DNA of 64,000 bases from the NCBI RefSeq assembly GCF_918797505.1, contig NC_092795.1, positions 8,465,434 to 8,529,433 on the forward strand, given 5' to 3'. The notes below the pieces were generated by a model. The model was not told where the DNA came from. It was given only the letters and a program-made list of their open reading frames with translations, and ran no database searches. Shown here piece after piece: positions 1 to 10,412 of this stretch; position 1 is the stretch's first letter, and the number at the start of each line of letters is the position of its first letter. The translations under genes were made by a program, and so were the position numbers. The DNA is from Bemisia tabaci. Taxonomy: Eukaryota > Arthropoda > Insecta > Hemiptera > Aleyrodidae.

Positions 1-860
1 AACATTTTGAAACGCCACGTAAAATCGTGACTTAATATGGAAGATCCTTACATTCTTGCGTTGGTTCGTTTGCTTTGTATAAAAAATATCAGTTTTTGGC
101 ATATCCTATGTGTAAATCTATACCAGTATTCATGTACCTACTTTAAAATATGTAGACCATAATGGGAGCATCGGATTGAAGTTAGCAATAATACCACTCT
201 CTTCGCGTGTAAGTTTCCTGTTATGTTCCATCTTTTCACTCTCCTCACTTTTTGATCCCTCTCCGTCCATCCATAGAGCCTAATTAGATGAAATGGTAAT
301 GAGGTACATTGCTCTCCCCCCGACTCAGATTTTGCAGTATCTAATGAGTTATTTCTCAGAGTTTTCACTATTCACTTCATTTGTTCAGGACTTTATTCGG
401 TTTCTCCGAGCGATTCAAAAATTACGTGCCAAGTTTCTGGGAATTGTAAAATTTTGCTTCACATTGCATTCGGTATCATTTATATTCATACATTCTTTCC
501 CAGATAATTCTTTTGATTCCACTACTTTGAAATGTAAAGTCATGATTCTTTACGAGCAACTGAGGAAGTCCACAGCTGAGGAGGCACTAAAAGATACCCT
601 ATAAAGGGGAATCTGAAGGAACCCATAACAATTAAGGAGAGCTCGGTGGATTCCCTTAGCGTCATAGGAGGCACGGGGCTTCCCGGGAAAATTGTGGAAA
701 ATTGAGTCGTGTCAGGAGCGATAAAAAAGCTGTCCATGTCAAAAAACTGATCGAAGCACTATTTGTATTTCAAAGATGAATGATGTGCAACGCATTTCTT
801 CAGCAAAATATCTCACATTTCTTGGGAAAGGCCAAGTAGATATCTGGCTACCCTCTCGAC
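1..860. other. No gene or repeat recognised
   Basis: AT-rich sequence. The short open frames at 138-368, 293-604 and 540-737 have no recognisable features. Confidence 0.5.
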
Positions 861-870
861 TCCCCTTATT

Positions 871-1035
871 CAGTGGCGTGGCGTGCTTTGCGATATATCG
901 ATTGTTATGTAATTTAAACCTATGAAAAAGGATCGATAATCAGGGTGTTCGCAGCGAACACCTCAATAATAGATTCTTCACCATAGGTTTAAATAGAAGA
1001 ACAATCGATATGTCGCAAAGCACGCCACGTCACTG
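871..1035. mobile_element. hAT-type MITE, family A, copy 1, with 8-bp target duplication
   Basis: Terminal inverted repeats CAGTGGCGTGGCGTGC at the left and GCACGCCACGTCACTG at the right; the whole 165 bp is nearly palindromic with centre GGTGTTCGCAGCGAACACC. It is flanked by a perfect 8-bp direct repeat CCCTTATT (863-870, 1036-1043), the size made by hAT transposases. No coding capacity. Confidence 0.9.
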
Positions 1036-1043
1036 CCCTTATT

Positions 1044-1625
1044 TCCACCCACGGGGCCTGCTTCCTGTTAATCGTAACTTGAAGCGCATGTGAACCCTGC
1101 ATGAAGGAAGGAGTCGATTAAGGGAGAACTACAAAGATACGGCCCCCAGCGTTTGGAAAATCATTCATTTAAGCTCTCTGACCCTCTGAATGTTCATTTT
1201 CCACACAGTCTGTTCCACCATTCTACCGGGGCGATTTCCTTGATTTTTGCGGCTATTGACAGGTGACGGTCCCGAGATGAGCTCCTTCTTTCCAAATTTT
1301 GGAAATATGACCCATATTTCGTCACCTTCCGGCCAGAGTATCACAAGCGCCATGCGAAGTTTCGTGACATGAGACAAAATTCTGTGATTTTGGCAAACTT
1401 TACGGTAGGTGCGAACTCACGCTAAAGTTTACAAAACTTGCAATATTTCCTTCGTATCGTGTATTTTTTGCAATGACAAGCAATAATAGTAATCCCTCTC
1501 AAGGAAACTCGTTTCCAAAGTTATATTGCTGGATTTCACTCGAAATTAGAAAATTTTTCCTTTTTGGGGGATATTTTTTAGGGCTCCCTTAAACCTCCCT
1601 TGGACACAATAGGCACAAGGAGCCT
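1044..1625. other. No gene recognised
   Basis: Between the first hAT-type MITE and the cox1 fragment. Nothing recognised. Confidence 0.5.
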
Positions 1626-1629
1626 CCTA

Positions 1630-1880
1630 TACCCAAGGGGGTACAAGAAGTCAGAAACTTAAATTATTTATACGAGGAAAAGCCATGTCAGGAGCACCAA
1701 TCATTAACGGAATAAGCCAATTACCAAAGCCACCAATGACTAAAGGTATCGTTATAAAGAAAATTATGATACATGCATGAGAAGTTACTACAACATTATA
1801 TAAATGTTCATTTGATAAAAAAGATCCAACATCTATAAGTTCGGAGCGAATAATTATACTAGGAGAAGATCCAATAGCCT
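1630..1880 (-). pseudogene. Nuclear copy of mitochondrial cox1 (NUMT fragment)
   Basis: On the minus strand about 80 codons read as cytochrome c oxidase subunit [27 protein letters not shown], then [33 protein letters not shown] and NNLSF-TGA-LL. The in-frame TGA falls at the conserved Trp of SFWLL, so the sequence was made under the invertebrate mitochondrial code and would be broken in the nucleus. The frame degenerates on both sides (an extra codon after LL, no match before GSS). Neighbouring DNA is ordinary MITE-rich nuclear sequence, so this is a transferred fragment of about 250 bp. The residue pattern fits a hemipteran cox1; whitefly affinity is a guess. Confidence 0.85.
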
Positions 1881-1940
1881 TTACGGTATGGGTATAAAGA
1901 GCCTACCGGGAGAAGGTGCTATTTGAGGAACGACTATAAA

Positions 1941-2077
1941 TGGATTATATTTTGCAATAAGGAGCCACTATCTGGATCTCCATTGAAGCATTAATCTGCA
2001 TAGGGAAATCAATGGCATATATGTTTTTTTCTAAAATGGACCAGAAATGACGGTTCCTTATTGCAAAATGTAAGCCG
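1941..2077. mobile_element. Family B palindromic MITE, copy 1
   Basis: A ~137-bp element with ends TGGATTATATTTTGCAATAAGG and its complement and an internal CATAGGGAAATCAATGGCA core shared by all family B copies in this window. Borders set by comparison with copies at 17375 and 21495. Confidence 0.7.
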
Positions 2078-2079
2078 AA

Positions 2080-2655
2080 TGCGACCCTAATGCACTAGGA
2101 GCCCATGAAGCAATCATTAAAGAGCGCGAAGCGGTCTCCCGGGGTTGAGCCGCGCAGCGGCCAGAGGGCGCACCTCCTGGTAATTTCTATGACGTTCCAG
2201 GAGGAAAACATTACACAAATCTGATGCGGAAGAATGAAGTTAAATGTGGAGCTGTGGTTAAAGAAGGGAAGTGAGAAATCATGCGGACCGCGACGAGGAA
2301 GCTGAGATATTAAGATGTTTGGCGTCCAATTCTGGCGGGAAGGAGCACGCGGATTAGCGGTCTGTCACTGTCACAGGGGTCTTGTTTGTCAACGGGATCC
2401 CTCAGCCCTCACTCCCACCGAGTAACAACCCTCTTTCGCCGAACGAGTTCCGCGCCAAATCCTGCCCGCAGCAAATCGCCTTGCCGAAAATCTTATCTCT
2501 GGATCCTTGTTTTCATTTCATAATAATACTTTTATTCTGGCGCCTACACGAAAAAAAGATGACGGACGTATAAATCGTTCCAATGCACCTGCTTGACCCC
2601 TGGTTTCTGGTTTTGTACCGGCGCATATTAAAGTTTTGATGTGCAGACTCTCATT
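2080..2655. other. No gene recognised
   Basis: Partly GC-rich (around 2130-2170) with no homology seen; the frame at 2382-2573 looks fortuitous. Confidence 0.45.
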
Positions 2656-2658
2656 TAA

Positions 2659-3097
2659 GGTGATTCGATGGACGCCATATTATGTGTCAGAACGGCATGC
2701 GATGTATCGCATCAATTGGCTCCATTTTTTCAGTTACTCGTCATTTTTTTCGAATTTTGAGATCGCAATTCTGTTGTCAGGAGACTAAAGCACTCCTTTA
2801 CCAATTTTAACAAAGAATTTCAACGTAATAAAGGCGTGGTTTTTTAGAGAGAAAACATAGCATTCGATACTGATATCGAAACTGCACTCGAATGCGATAT
2901 TTTCTTTATAAAAAAACCACGCCTTTATCACGTTGAATTTCTTTGTTAAAATTGGTAAAGGAGTGCTTTAGTCTCCTGACAACAGAATTGCGATCTCAAA
3001 ATTCGAAAATAATGACGAGTAACTGAAAAAATGGAGCCAATTGATGCGATATATCGCATACCGTTCTGACACAAAATATGGCGATCATCGAATCACC
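2659..3097. mobile_element. Long palindromic element flanked by TTAA (piggyBac-like MITE), copy 1
   Basis: A near-perfect inverted repeat with ~200-bp arms around a short centre (near 2860-2905, containing GATATCGAA). Ends GGTGATTCGAT and ATCGAATCACC abut TTAA on both sides (2655-2658 and 3098-3101), the target size used by piggyBac. A subterminal GCGATGTATCGCATCAATT recurs in the second copy. Confidence 0.8.
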
Positions 3098-3191
3098 TTA
3101 AACCTTTAATTTCTCTTGGCTCCCTTTTCCGTTGAAATAACGCTAATCTATTATTGCTCGCATGTTACACCGAATAAAAAGAATGCTGATT

Positions 3192-3357
3192 TAATATTCT
3201 GGATGTAAAAAAAGTGTGCGACAACTCACAAAATGCTGAATAATCCACTACAGCAGTTAGTCTTACATCTTAACATTGCTAAAGTAACTGCTGTAGCCGT
3301 AGCGATCAATTCAGGGTTTTGTGAGCTGTCACACACTTTCTTACATCCAGAATGTTA
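3192..3357. mobile_element. Palindromic MITE with TAACATTCTGGATG-type termini
   Basis: Arms TAATATTCTGGATGTAAAA and TTACATCCAGAATGTTA, with internal complementary CAACTCACAAAATGCTGAAT/TTTTGTGAGCTG and ACAGCAGTTA/TAACTGCTGT. About 166 bp, single copy here. Confidence 0.65.
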
Positions 3358-3359
3358 CA

Positions 3360-4440
3360 TATTTTTTCCCCATCAATTTAAATGAGAATAATCAATGCAG
3401 AGTGAGCAAACATTTCAAATTCATGAGTTAAAAAACGCTGACTATGTGAGTATGAATATTAAAGCCTAACAGAACGGAACGCCGTGCTGCTAGCGCGAGA
3501 GGCACACTGGCGCCTACAAACCTAAGTAGATACTTCACGCATTGCACAATGCTTGAAGTATCCACTTAGGTTTGTAGGCGCCAATGCGCGTTCCGCGCTG
3601 GCCGCCCGCCCCCCGTGCGACGGCGCCTGAAACAACTATTTCACAACAGAGGTGTTGCGCGGTATTATACGAAATTGAACGTATTAAGAATGACAGGCGT
3701 CCTTTAAAAGTACATATCGACGGTGAAACTACCAAACCACGTATCTCGTTTGCGGTGTTTAAAAATCTCCGCTCACATTTTATTTTTTTGAAGTAGACCA
3801 AATCAATATCATTCCTTGAAATTTTCACAGAATTTTCTCCGCACGAAGAGGAAAAATCACGGAAATTTTCAAGACTGGACGTTAAGTAGCTTTTCATTTA
3901 AAAAATAAAGTATGACAGGAAGTCTGCGACGTCGCAAACCGAGATACGTGGTTTGGTAGTTTCACCGTCGATATCTTTCCTCGCAAAATAAATCAAGATA
4001 CTTATCGTACAAAGGAAAAATCTAAGAGCCTTTAACTGAGGCAAATGTAGAGGTTTATCCGGTTCAGGTATAGCAAGGTGGGAATTTCTTGAAAGATAAT
4101 TAAGTCCTGTTACACCAAAGAGGTGTAGAGAGTTTTAGTGAATTTTGTCTCATGGAATTGACGCTCCCCCATTTTCACCAAAACTCTCAGACAAAACAAA
4201 AAAACAAGCAAACCCTTGTTCTTCCAAGACATTTTACATTTTCATCCAAAAACGCCGTGAGCAGTTGTCGTTTGTATTTACATGTGGGCCAATTAACTTT
4301 GGGTCTCAATTGGCACGTGGACCAAAACTCCCGTGCCGAAAAAACGCGTGGACGTAAATTACTGGAAAAAACAGGGGCACGGACAAAACATCGTTAACGA
4401 AATGTCCTACAACCAATACCAAAGTCTAATGAGTCATCGA
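3360..4440 (+). mobile_element. Family E composite element, copy 1 (with internal cruciform palindrome and a family C insertion)
   Basis: About 0.8 kb that recurs at 17722-18615 apart from the 255-bp family C insertion. It includes a hairpin (3510-3584) with arms GGCGCCTACAAACCTAAGT and complement, a CG-rich strip (GGCCGCCCGCC), and an A-rich right part beginning near GAGTTTTAGTGAATTTTGTC. No protein recognised; a non-autonomous transposon of unknown class. Confidence 0.65.
3717..3971. mobile_element. Family C MITE (TA target), copy 1, inside a family E element
   Basis: 255 bp with ends TCGACGGTGAAACTACCAAA and TTTGGTAGTTTCACCGTCGA flanked by TA on both sides. The related family E element at 17.7-18.6 kb lacks it (ACAGATCTTTCC where this copy has ACA-TA-insert-TA-TCTTTCC), giving an empty site and supporting Tc1/mariner-type TA duplication. 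Confidence 0.85.
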
Positions 4441-4850
4441 GAGATATAGTCATTTGATCTCATGCATTTTAATCCATTTTGAAGGTACAATGTTTGCATT
4501 TTAATTTTTTTTCCTGGGATAATTTCGATCTGGAACGATTCGCTGTCCAAAAATGTTCAATTATTTAGCTAGGAGAAAATTCCCAAAACTCTTTATTTTC
4601 ATGGTTGAGAAAATCAGACATCTCGCAGCTGCTTCCTTGTGCAAATTTTAATTTTACATCGTATATGTTCAAACTCTGTATACATTGTGAATTTTTCGTA
4701 ACGAGTGGGCAGATTCGCTATCACTCGTTTCAATATTTATACGAGAAAACCTAACTGATCATGAATATTGTTGTTTTATTTGCTCATAAACAATAGAACG
4801 TGACAAAAAATGAGCAATGTCACGTATATATACATATACGTATACATGAA
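4441..4850. other. No gene or repeat recognised
   Basis: AT-rich; nothing supportable. Confidence 0.5.
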
Positions 4851-5062
4851 AAAATAATATGATAGATTTTACCATACTCTAATACAGTGATCCAAGTATG
4901 GTATCAGCACAGACTTTATTGTAGCATTTACCATAGTATGGTAAGTTTCACTCGAGTTCTGGTGAATACTGCTATAATTCTGGTTATTTTCTCTGAATAG
5001 TATCACTGTGTAAAAAATCAAGTAGACTCATAGAGATGTTACCATACTTTTTTTCAGTGATA
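4850..5062. repeat. Dispersed repeat with TACCATACT motifs
   Basis: TTACCATACTCTAATACAGTGA, CATAGTATGGTAAG and TGTTACCATACTTTTTTTCAGTGA-type ends form a weak palindrome; a related segment is in TRP intron 3 (about 49310-49525). Confidence 0.45.
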
Positions 5063-5513
5063 GATATAGGCGTCTCTTATATATCTCAACGGAGTCAGTG
5101 GTTCGCAACAACCCTCTCTGCGAAGCGCATGTGATTTGATATTCTGCGAGCAAAAACATTTCGAAAGTTGCTCGCTGCATTATCCGCAGCATTCTCCCCT
5201 TCGTTCTTTTCCCCGTTGACTAATGAATTCCAATCCCCCGTAGTGATTCGTTTAATTTGTGCGCTGCTAAACTACTCCTCGCGCTTGCCTCAGCTCGGTC
5301 CGTTTTTTGCACGGTGTGGACGGGAATTTGAATATCCACGTTTTACTTGAGAGCATAGACCACAAAGATATAATTCAAACACCATAACGTACATTTCCCC
5401 ACCAAACGTTCACACAGAAAACAAAAAACGAATTGAAAATTTCTAAGTTCAATCCGTAAGGCGAGGAAGAAAATGTGCACGTAGTCGAAAAATGCATTTT
5501 AAATGATAAATAT
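5062..5513. other. No gene recognised
   Basis: Frame 5168-5350 shows no known motif; otherwise plain AT-rich DNA. Confidence 0.45.
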
Positions 5514-5758
5514 GCTGCCATACTAAGCGAAAACGCCGTAAATCCATCAAGATTTTCCCTCGTTTTTTGGAACTTGAAACTCTATAAAATAAAAACTGTT
5601 TTACCCATGCACCTCAAATTTTCAGGTTATGTTCTTGATAGTATTTGCGAAAGAATTCTGTAAAAACATTGACCCCAGGTACACAAGTTTTTCTGCGATG
5701 ATACATTGTTTCCAAAAAATGTAAAATGGCGTTTACGGCGTTTTTGCGTTGGACGGCA
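5514..5758. mobile_element. Family F MITE (diverged copy)
   Basis: Ends CTGCCATACTAAGCGAAAAC and TACGGCGTTTTTGCGTTGGACGGCAG-type sequence, matching the family F termini (TGCCGTGCTAAGGAAAAACG). About 245 bp. Confidence 0.55.
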
Positions 5759-6292
5759 GTGTGCGCACTGCTGTTTTGTGTTAAAATGGGGCCCTTTTCT
5801 GCCAACGTCTGACCTGACATTTGTGTGATACCCTTTAAAAACTTAACCTGGCAAAAGATTGTACATACTTAGTTAAAAATATGAGTATTATTTCCCATAT
5901 GGCCATATGGATAAGTCAAACTTGACACCACTTTCAAGTGTTTTGATTAAAATTGACGGAGCAAGAGTATTTTCTTCTGCGATGTTTAGAGTCTAGACTC
6001 TGACAATGTGTTTTTTTTTCTATTTTTCGTGAATCAAAGACGACTGTTAAAAAGAGTTTTTTCCATAGGCAATGGATAATCAACGACACCTTTCAGTTTT
6101 AACAAATCTGGACTTAGTCAGTCCATCATTTGCGCTAGCCTAAGGAATACCCATTTCAACCGATGAGATCGCTCCATACTCCTTATGTCCTCTTTGTCTA
6201 TAGCTTTCTCTATCAATTTCAACAATCAGCCCGCAGGTCAGCGAAAAACGGAACTTGCCCTCCGGTTATCGAATTTTAACCTCTGCCATTAG

Positions 6293-6422
6293 CGACGGGA
6301 TCCCGGAAACAGAGCCCGCGTCCAGAAGGGAGGATTTTTTGGAGCTCTTTGCCGGATCATCTGGAGCCGGAGTCCCGGAAAGCAGTATAGAGGACGGGGA
6401 GGGGGAGGGGGCGTCTCAACAA
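6293..6422 (+). CDS. Possible unidentified coding exon
   Basis: A GC-rich open stretch follows a polypyrimidine tract and CCATTAG acceptor-like site. It reads DGIPETEPASRREDFLELFA followed by a Gly/Ser/Glu-rich tail ending GASQQ, with a weak CAA|GTATTT donor. Base composition and codon-like third positions differ from the AT-rich flanks. I do not recognise the protein and see no partner exon. It may equally be a 5' UTR exon of the FMRFamide gene or chance. The open frame continuing to 6713 runs into a palindromic repeat and should be ignored. Confidence 0.25.
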
Positions 6423-6529
6423 GTATTTATACGTTGCGGCAACACAAATATTTTCTTCCCATTTGGATTTCCGCCTCGCCGGCTTCTATTCGACCGCATT
6501 TCCAGCACGAAAGGGCTCATTCCGTCGTC

Positions 6530-6650
6530 CCCGTGGCGTAAGGGCGTACCTCTATTTTTGCCTGAGCCCTGTTCTGTATATAACACCATGTTTTTCAGGG
6601 CTCATGTGGGAATAGAGATACGCCCTTACGTCAGAGGAGCGACGACCGCT
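6530..6650. mobile_element. Family M palindromic MITE
   Basis: Arms GTGGCGTAAGGGCGTACCTC and AGATACGCCCTTACGTCAGA with CTGAGCCCTGTTCTG/CAGGGCTCATG; about 120 bp. Confidence 0.7.
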
Positions 6651-6758
6651 GCGATCTCTCTGGATTGTGTCCGTTCTCACACCCGTCGCGGAGTCCCCAA
6701 AAATACGAGATGATGATCACCCTCTCGTGCATCTCGCAAAAAGAAGTAATACTAGATC

Positions 6759-6921
6759 CAGTGGTGTGGTGTGCTTTACGATAGATCGATTGATCTGCCA
6801 TTTAAACCTATGGAAAAGTATCGATGAATAGGTTGCTGGCGATGAAAACTTTAATAATCGATTCTTTATCATAGCTTCAAATGGGGAAGTATCGATAATC
6901 GATCATTCACGCCTCACCATG
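6759..6921. mobile_element. hAT-type MITE, family A, copy 2 (degenerate)
   Basis: Same family as 871-1035 (CAGTGGTGTGGTGTGCTTT, TTTAAACCTATGG, AATAATCGATTC) with many substitutions. Flanks ACTAGATC and ATTAGATC match at 7 of 8 bases, a decayed target duplication, so this is an older insertion. Confidence 0.75.
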
Positions 6922-6994
6922 ATTAGATCGCTTGAAATTGGTGTTCCGCAGTCACCACACAATACTGAAAACAAGATTGATTGAAAGTATGAGC

Positions 6995-7138
6995 TGGACT
7001 GCATTTTGCAACAAGGAGCTACAATTTCTGGCCCATTGATAAAAAAAAACCTATCTGCAAAGGGAAACTAATGGCGCAAATGTTGTTTCTAAACAGATTG
7101 TAAGCCATGATTTGTAGTTCTGTTGCAAAATGACGTCT
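6995..7138. mobile_element. Family B palindromic MITE, copy 2
   Basis: Ends TGGACTGCATTTTGCAACAA and TGTTGCAAAATGACGTC; internal AAAGGGAAACTAATGGCGCA. Diverged copy of family B. Confidence 0.65.
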
Positions 7139-7439
7139 AACTACAAGTGTGTTCATGTAATTGTGCTATCGGCTCATGTAATCGTGCGGCTCTCTGTGGA
7201 CAAAAGTAAAAAAATTCACAACTCGACATTTGAATATTTTATTTTTTTTGGAGTTTGTCATCCTTAGGATATTTCTGACTCACAATTATGGTTCATTTTC
7301 AAATTTTTCGCTCAAAACTACTTCAAATGTGGGTAGAAAGTAGGCGGGAAATGGGTCGAGAATCACTGGTCCATTAGAAATACACGGGAAAAAGACGTCA
7401 ACTTCAAATGAAGATTTCTCGCTTGAAACGCAAAATGCT

Positions 7440-7860
7440 CTGGGTGGTTGACATTTACTTACTTCTCAGATTTATTTTGCGAGGAAAACTCCGTACGTTT
7501 GATAGATGCCTGTCATTCCTAATAATAGAGCGCCTTCAGTTTAGAATGATACTGTGCAATACGTCTGGTGTGAAATAGTTGCTTCAAGCGCCGTGGCACG
7601 CTGCGTGCGGCAGTCGGGCAGCCAGCGCAAACGCGCATTGGCGCCTACAAACCTAACAGGGATACTTCACGCGTTGCGCAATGCGTGAAGTATCCCTGTT
7701 AGGTTTGTAGGCACCAGTGCGTGGCCGCTCCGCTTTGTGTTAGGCTCTAATATTTAATCTCGCGGAGTCAGCGTTATTTAACTCATATTTTGAAATGTTT
7801 GCACATCCTGTATGGATTATTCTCGTTTTAATTGATGAAAAAGAAATATGTATTAAAGGA
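7440..7860 (-). mobile_element. Family E element, copy 3 (partial, inverted)
   Basis: In reverse orientation: GCGCCTACAAACCTAACAGG hairpin with loop (7641-7715), preceded by CTGTCATTCCTAATAATAG and followed by the AATATTTAATCTC...GCGTTATTTAACTCAT section found at 3430-3470 in copy 1. The A-rich right part is absent. Confidence 0.6.
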
Positions 7861-7959
7861 AAATATAACGTGTGTTTTGTAAATATTAAGGTGGTTCCGT
7901 ATCAAACTTAATGATTTCCAAAGCACACGAATTTATACACAATTTCTTATAGCCTTTTA

Positions 7960-8135
7960 TAATCGATGGCGAAAAAGCAACAGCCAGGCGATAAAGTGTA
8001 AAGCCCGGCTATAGGAACTATAGCCCGGCTGCATATTTTTTTATCGCTTCGTATAGCCCGGTCGTATGATTTTCTCCGCATTCTACAGCCAGCTATATGA
8101 TTTCTATAGCCTTCTTTAGCCGGCTATAAGAATTC
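7960..8135. repeat. Cluster of TATAGCCCGGCT-type motifs
   Basis: CCCGGCTATAGGAACTATAG, TATAGCCCGGTCG, ACAGCCAGCTATATG and AGCCGGCTATAAG occur within 180 bp in both orientations; a weaker cluster is at 54640-54720. Probably a decayed MITE. Confidence 0.45.
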
Positions 8136-8550
8136 CTATGGTATTTTGAAACGCAGCTCTTATCGCCAATTTTTACTAGGGCATTATTTAGAGTTAAGTG
8201 TCTTTTACCGATTTTTGTCCGCATCGTCCATACGGATGCCGCCCTGTGTGCCGGTTCAAGAAACCGTATCTGTATCCTCGGTCCGTGCAACCGAGATTTC
8301 AAACCAAACCGAACTATAAAAAAGCTTAAGTAGTTGCATAAACCGAGGACTGAAACTTAGAATTAATGCATTATATAACTCTTCTTTGCACTTTTTTGGA
8401 GCAAACCTTAGAGATACCGCTCGCGTTATTCTTTGGAATACCAGACGTAGAAAAAAATTGTAACATTTATCGTCGAATTTCACGCTCCGTGAGATCGCTC
8501 TGAATGTTGTGATTTTAACGCCTCGGACGCAGACGAGAGTATGCATACGG

Positions 8551-8720
8551 GTAGATAGACGTATATCGATGACAAAGGTGCGAAACCACGTATCTCCGTT
8601 TGCGACGTTGCGGACTTCCTGTCATTCTATATTCTTTCTCTGGAAAACTGGTTGTCGTAACTGCTCAAAAATTGACATGATTTTTCATCTCTGTCAGAAG
8701 AATATTCTGCGTAAATGTCT
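8551..8720. mobile_element. Family C MITE, partial copy
   Basis: Left portion recognisable (GTATATCGATG, CACGTATCTCCGTTTGCGAC, GACTTCCTGTCATTCTAT); the right terminus is not found. Confidence 0.5.
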
Positions 8721-9349
8721 AGCTATAAAGTTGGCTTGTTTCTCTTGAAATACAATTTAAACAAAACATAAAAAATGAAGGCCGAGACAAATTTCAATGG
8801 ACGTGGTTTTGAGCTTTGGTCATCAATACAGCCATAGAGTCTACGTTAGTTCACCTACTAGGTAGTTTTTTCCTCGTGGTCCGGGATTTTTACTCCCTAC
8901 ATTTAGAGCAATCTCACGAAACGTTGAACTCGACAATTTATGTTACACATGAGATCCCATTCGATGTTTATATTTTTTATTAAGGAGAGTGAATATCGTG
9001 GAAACTGCAAATAGACCGCTACCGTGGGCGTAGGTCAAATTAATCATGAGCTCTAGCGTCCGACGAGATCAACGAAAGACAAGGCTCGTGAGTCTTCGAA
9101 CTTACGTCCTTTCAGCAGGCATCGATTCAAATATCAATTTACCGACCCAGTTCGACGAGAATCACTCATCTCAATAAATTTTCCCCCAGGTCCAAGACCC
9201 TCTCCCGGAAACGGTCACAAACAAACTTTTTCTTAAATATTTCAGTAGGACCCATCGGAGTTTTGACGCTTTAAAATTCAATCGGCGGCATAGCACTAAG
9301 ACCGTGGATGCATGAGGCCATGCCCTCCCTCCATCTGCGATTTCTCACA
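8720..9349. other. No gene or repeat recognised
   Basis: AT-rich DNA before the GC island at 9350; nothing supportable. Confidence 0.45.
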
Positions 9350-9540
9350 CGGGGTTGAAACTCGATTGTGGCCGCGGCGGCAGAGCGCAGTCAAATTTCG
9401 GTGGGCGGATGGGGGTGCGAGGGCGGGGAGGGGGTTGGGCGCCGAAATATGAGCGGAGGAAAGTTGACCTCGAAGATGCGACACTGGAAGCGATCCTCCC
9501 CGGATTCTGGGCTTCGTATCCCCACCCGCAACTTGCCTCT
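9350..9540. other. GC-rich island of unknown role
   Basis: About 190 bp with many CpG and G-runs in AT-rich DNA, about 5 kb upstream of the FMRFamide coding region. Several overlapping frames are open because of composition, none recognisable. A promoter or non-coding first exon is possible. Confidence 0.25.
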
Positions 9541-9558
9541 TTTGATCTTTCAATTTCT

Positions 9559-9700
9559 CAGTTGCGTGGCATCTTTTGCGTTATATCGATTGATCAGCCA
9601 TTTAAATCCATGGGAAAGGGTCGATAAACAGGGTATACCTTAATAATCGATTATTTACCATAGCTTCAAATGGGGAAATATCGATGATCGATCGTTCACG
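9559..9700. mobile_element. hAT-type MITE, family A, copy 3 (degenerate)
   Basis: Shares CATTTAAATCCATGGGAAAG, GATAAACAGGGT and TAATAATCGATT with the other family A copies, but the central palindrome and right end are partly deleted. Flanking CAATTTCT/CCATTTCT agree at 7 of 8 bases. Confidence 0.65.
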
Positions 9701-9951
9701 CCATTTCTTCCTCTCCATACGATTCACCCATCGTTTAAAATAAGCGTTGCTCAGTGGGCTGATTATTTAAATTGATAGACAAAGCTATAGACAAAGGAGA
9801 TAAAGGATAAATGGTGCGATCCTGTCGGTAGAAACGGATAGTTCCTAGAGACTAAGGGAGAAAGTGATGTACTAATAATTATAGGGTCTCTCGTGGGTTG
9901 CATTTGTCTATTACTTACCTATTTTTGCATTCACGCACTTCCATCAATCTA

Positions 9952-10084
9952 TGGATTACATTTTGCAATAAGGGAACCACTATTTCTTGCCCATTTAGGA
10001 AACAGTATACACGTCATAGGTTTCCCTATGCAGATATGTGCTTTTAGCCAGAGATAGTGGTTCCTTTTTGCAAAATGTGATCCA
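9952..10084. mobile_element. Family B palindromic MITE, copy 3
   Basis: Ends TGGATTACATTTTGCAATAA and TTGCAAAATGTGATCCA with internal GGTTTCCCTATGCAGATATG, i.e. inverted relative to copies at 17375 and 21495. Confidence 0.7.
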
Positions 10085-10259
10085 TGTAGGGTCGCTCCAT
10101 GTTCTCTTTGTCCATCGCTTTCTCCATCAATTTTAATAATCAACCTGCTGCAGTGCTTCTGAAAAAACACTTTATTAACATTTGGACGTTGCCGAATTTA
10201 CCCTACATTAACTATTTATTATTCAGAAATATCATGAACATTTTTGTTTGAAATTTTCA

Positions 10260-10412
10260 GATCCTTTAGATTTAAGTATTTGCAGAAGAAATTCGCTGGA
10301 AAAATTGAAGAAAAATATTCTCAACTCTCGCTGAAACTTGGTATCTTATCAAAGGGAATTTGGCAACGCCTTAAGGTTCATACGGCGTTTTTCCTTATAC
10401 GACTGCAGTGTT
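10260..10412. mobile_element. Family F MITE, right half
   Basis: Contains TTTGGCAACGCCTTAAGG and CATACGGCGTTTTTCCTTAT, the family F right arm, without a matching left end. Confidence 0.5.
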
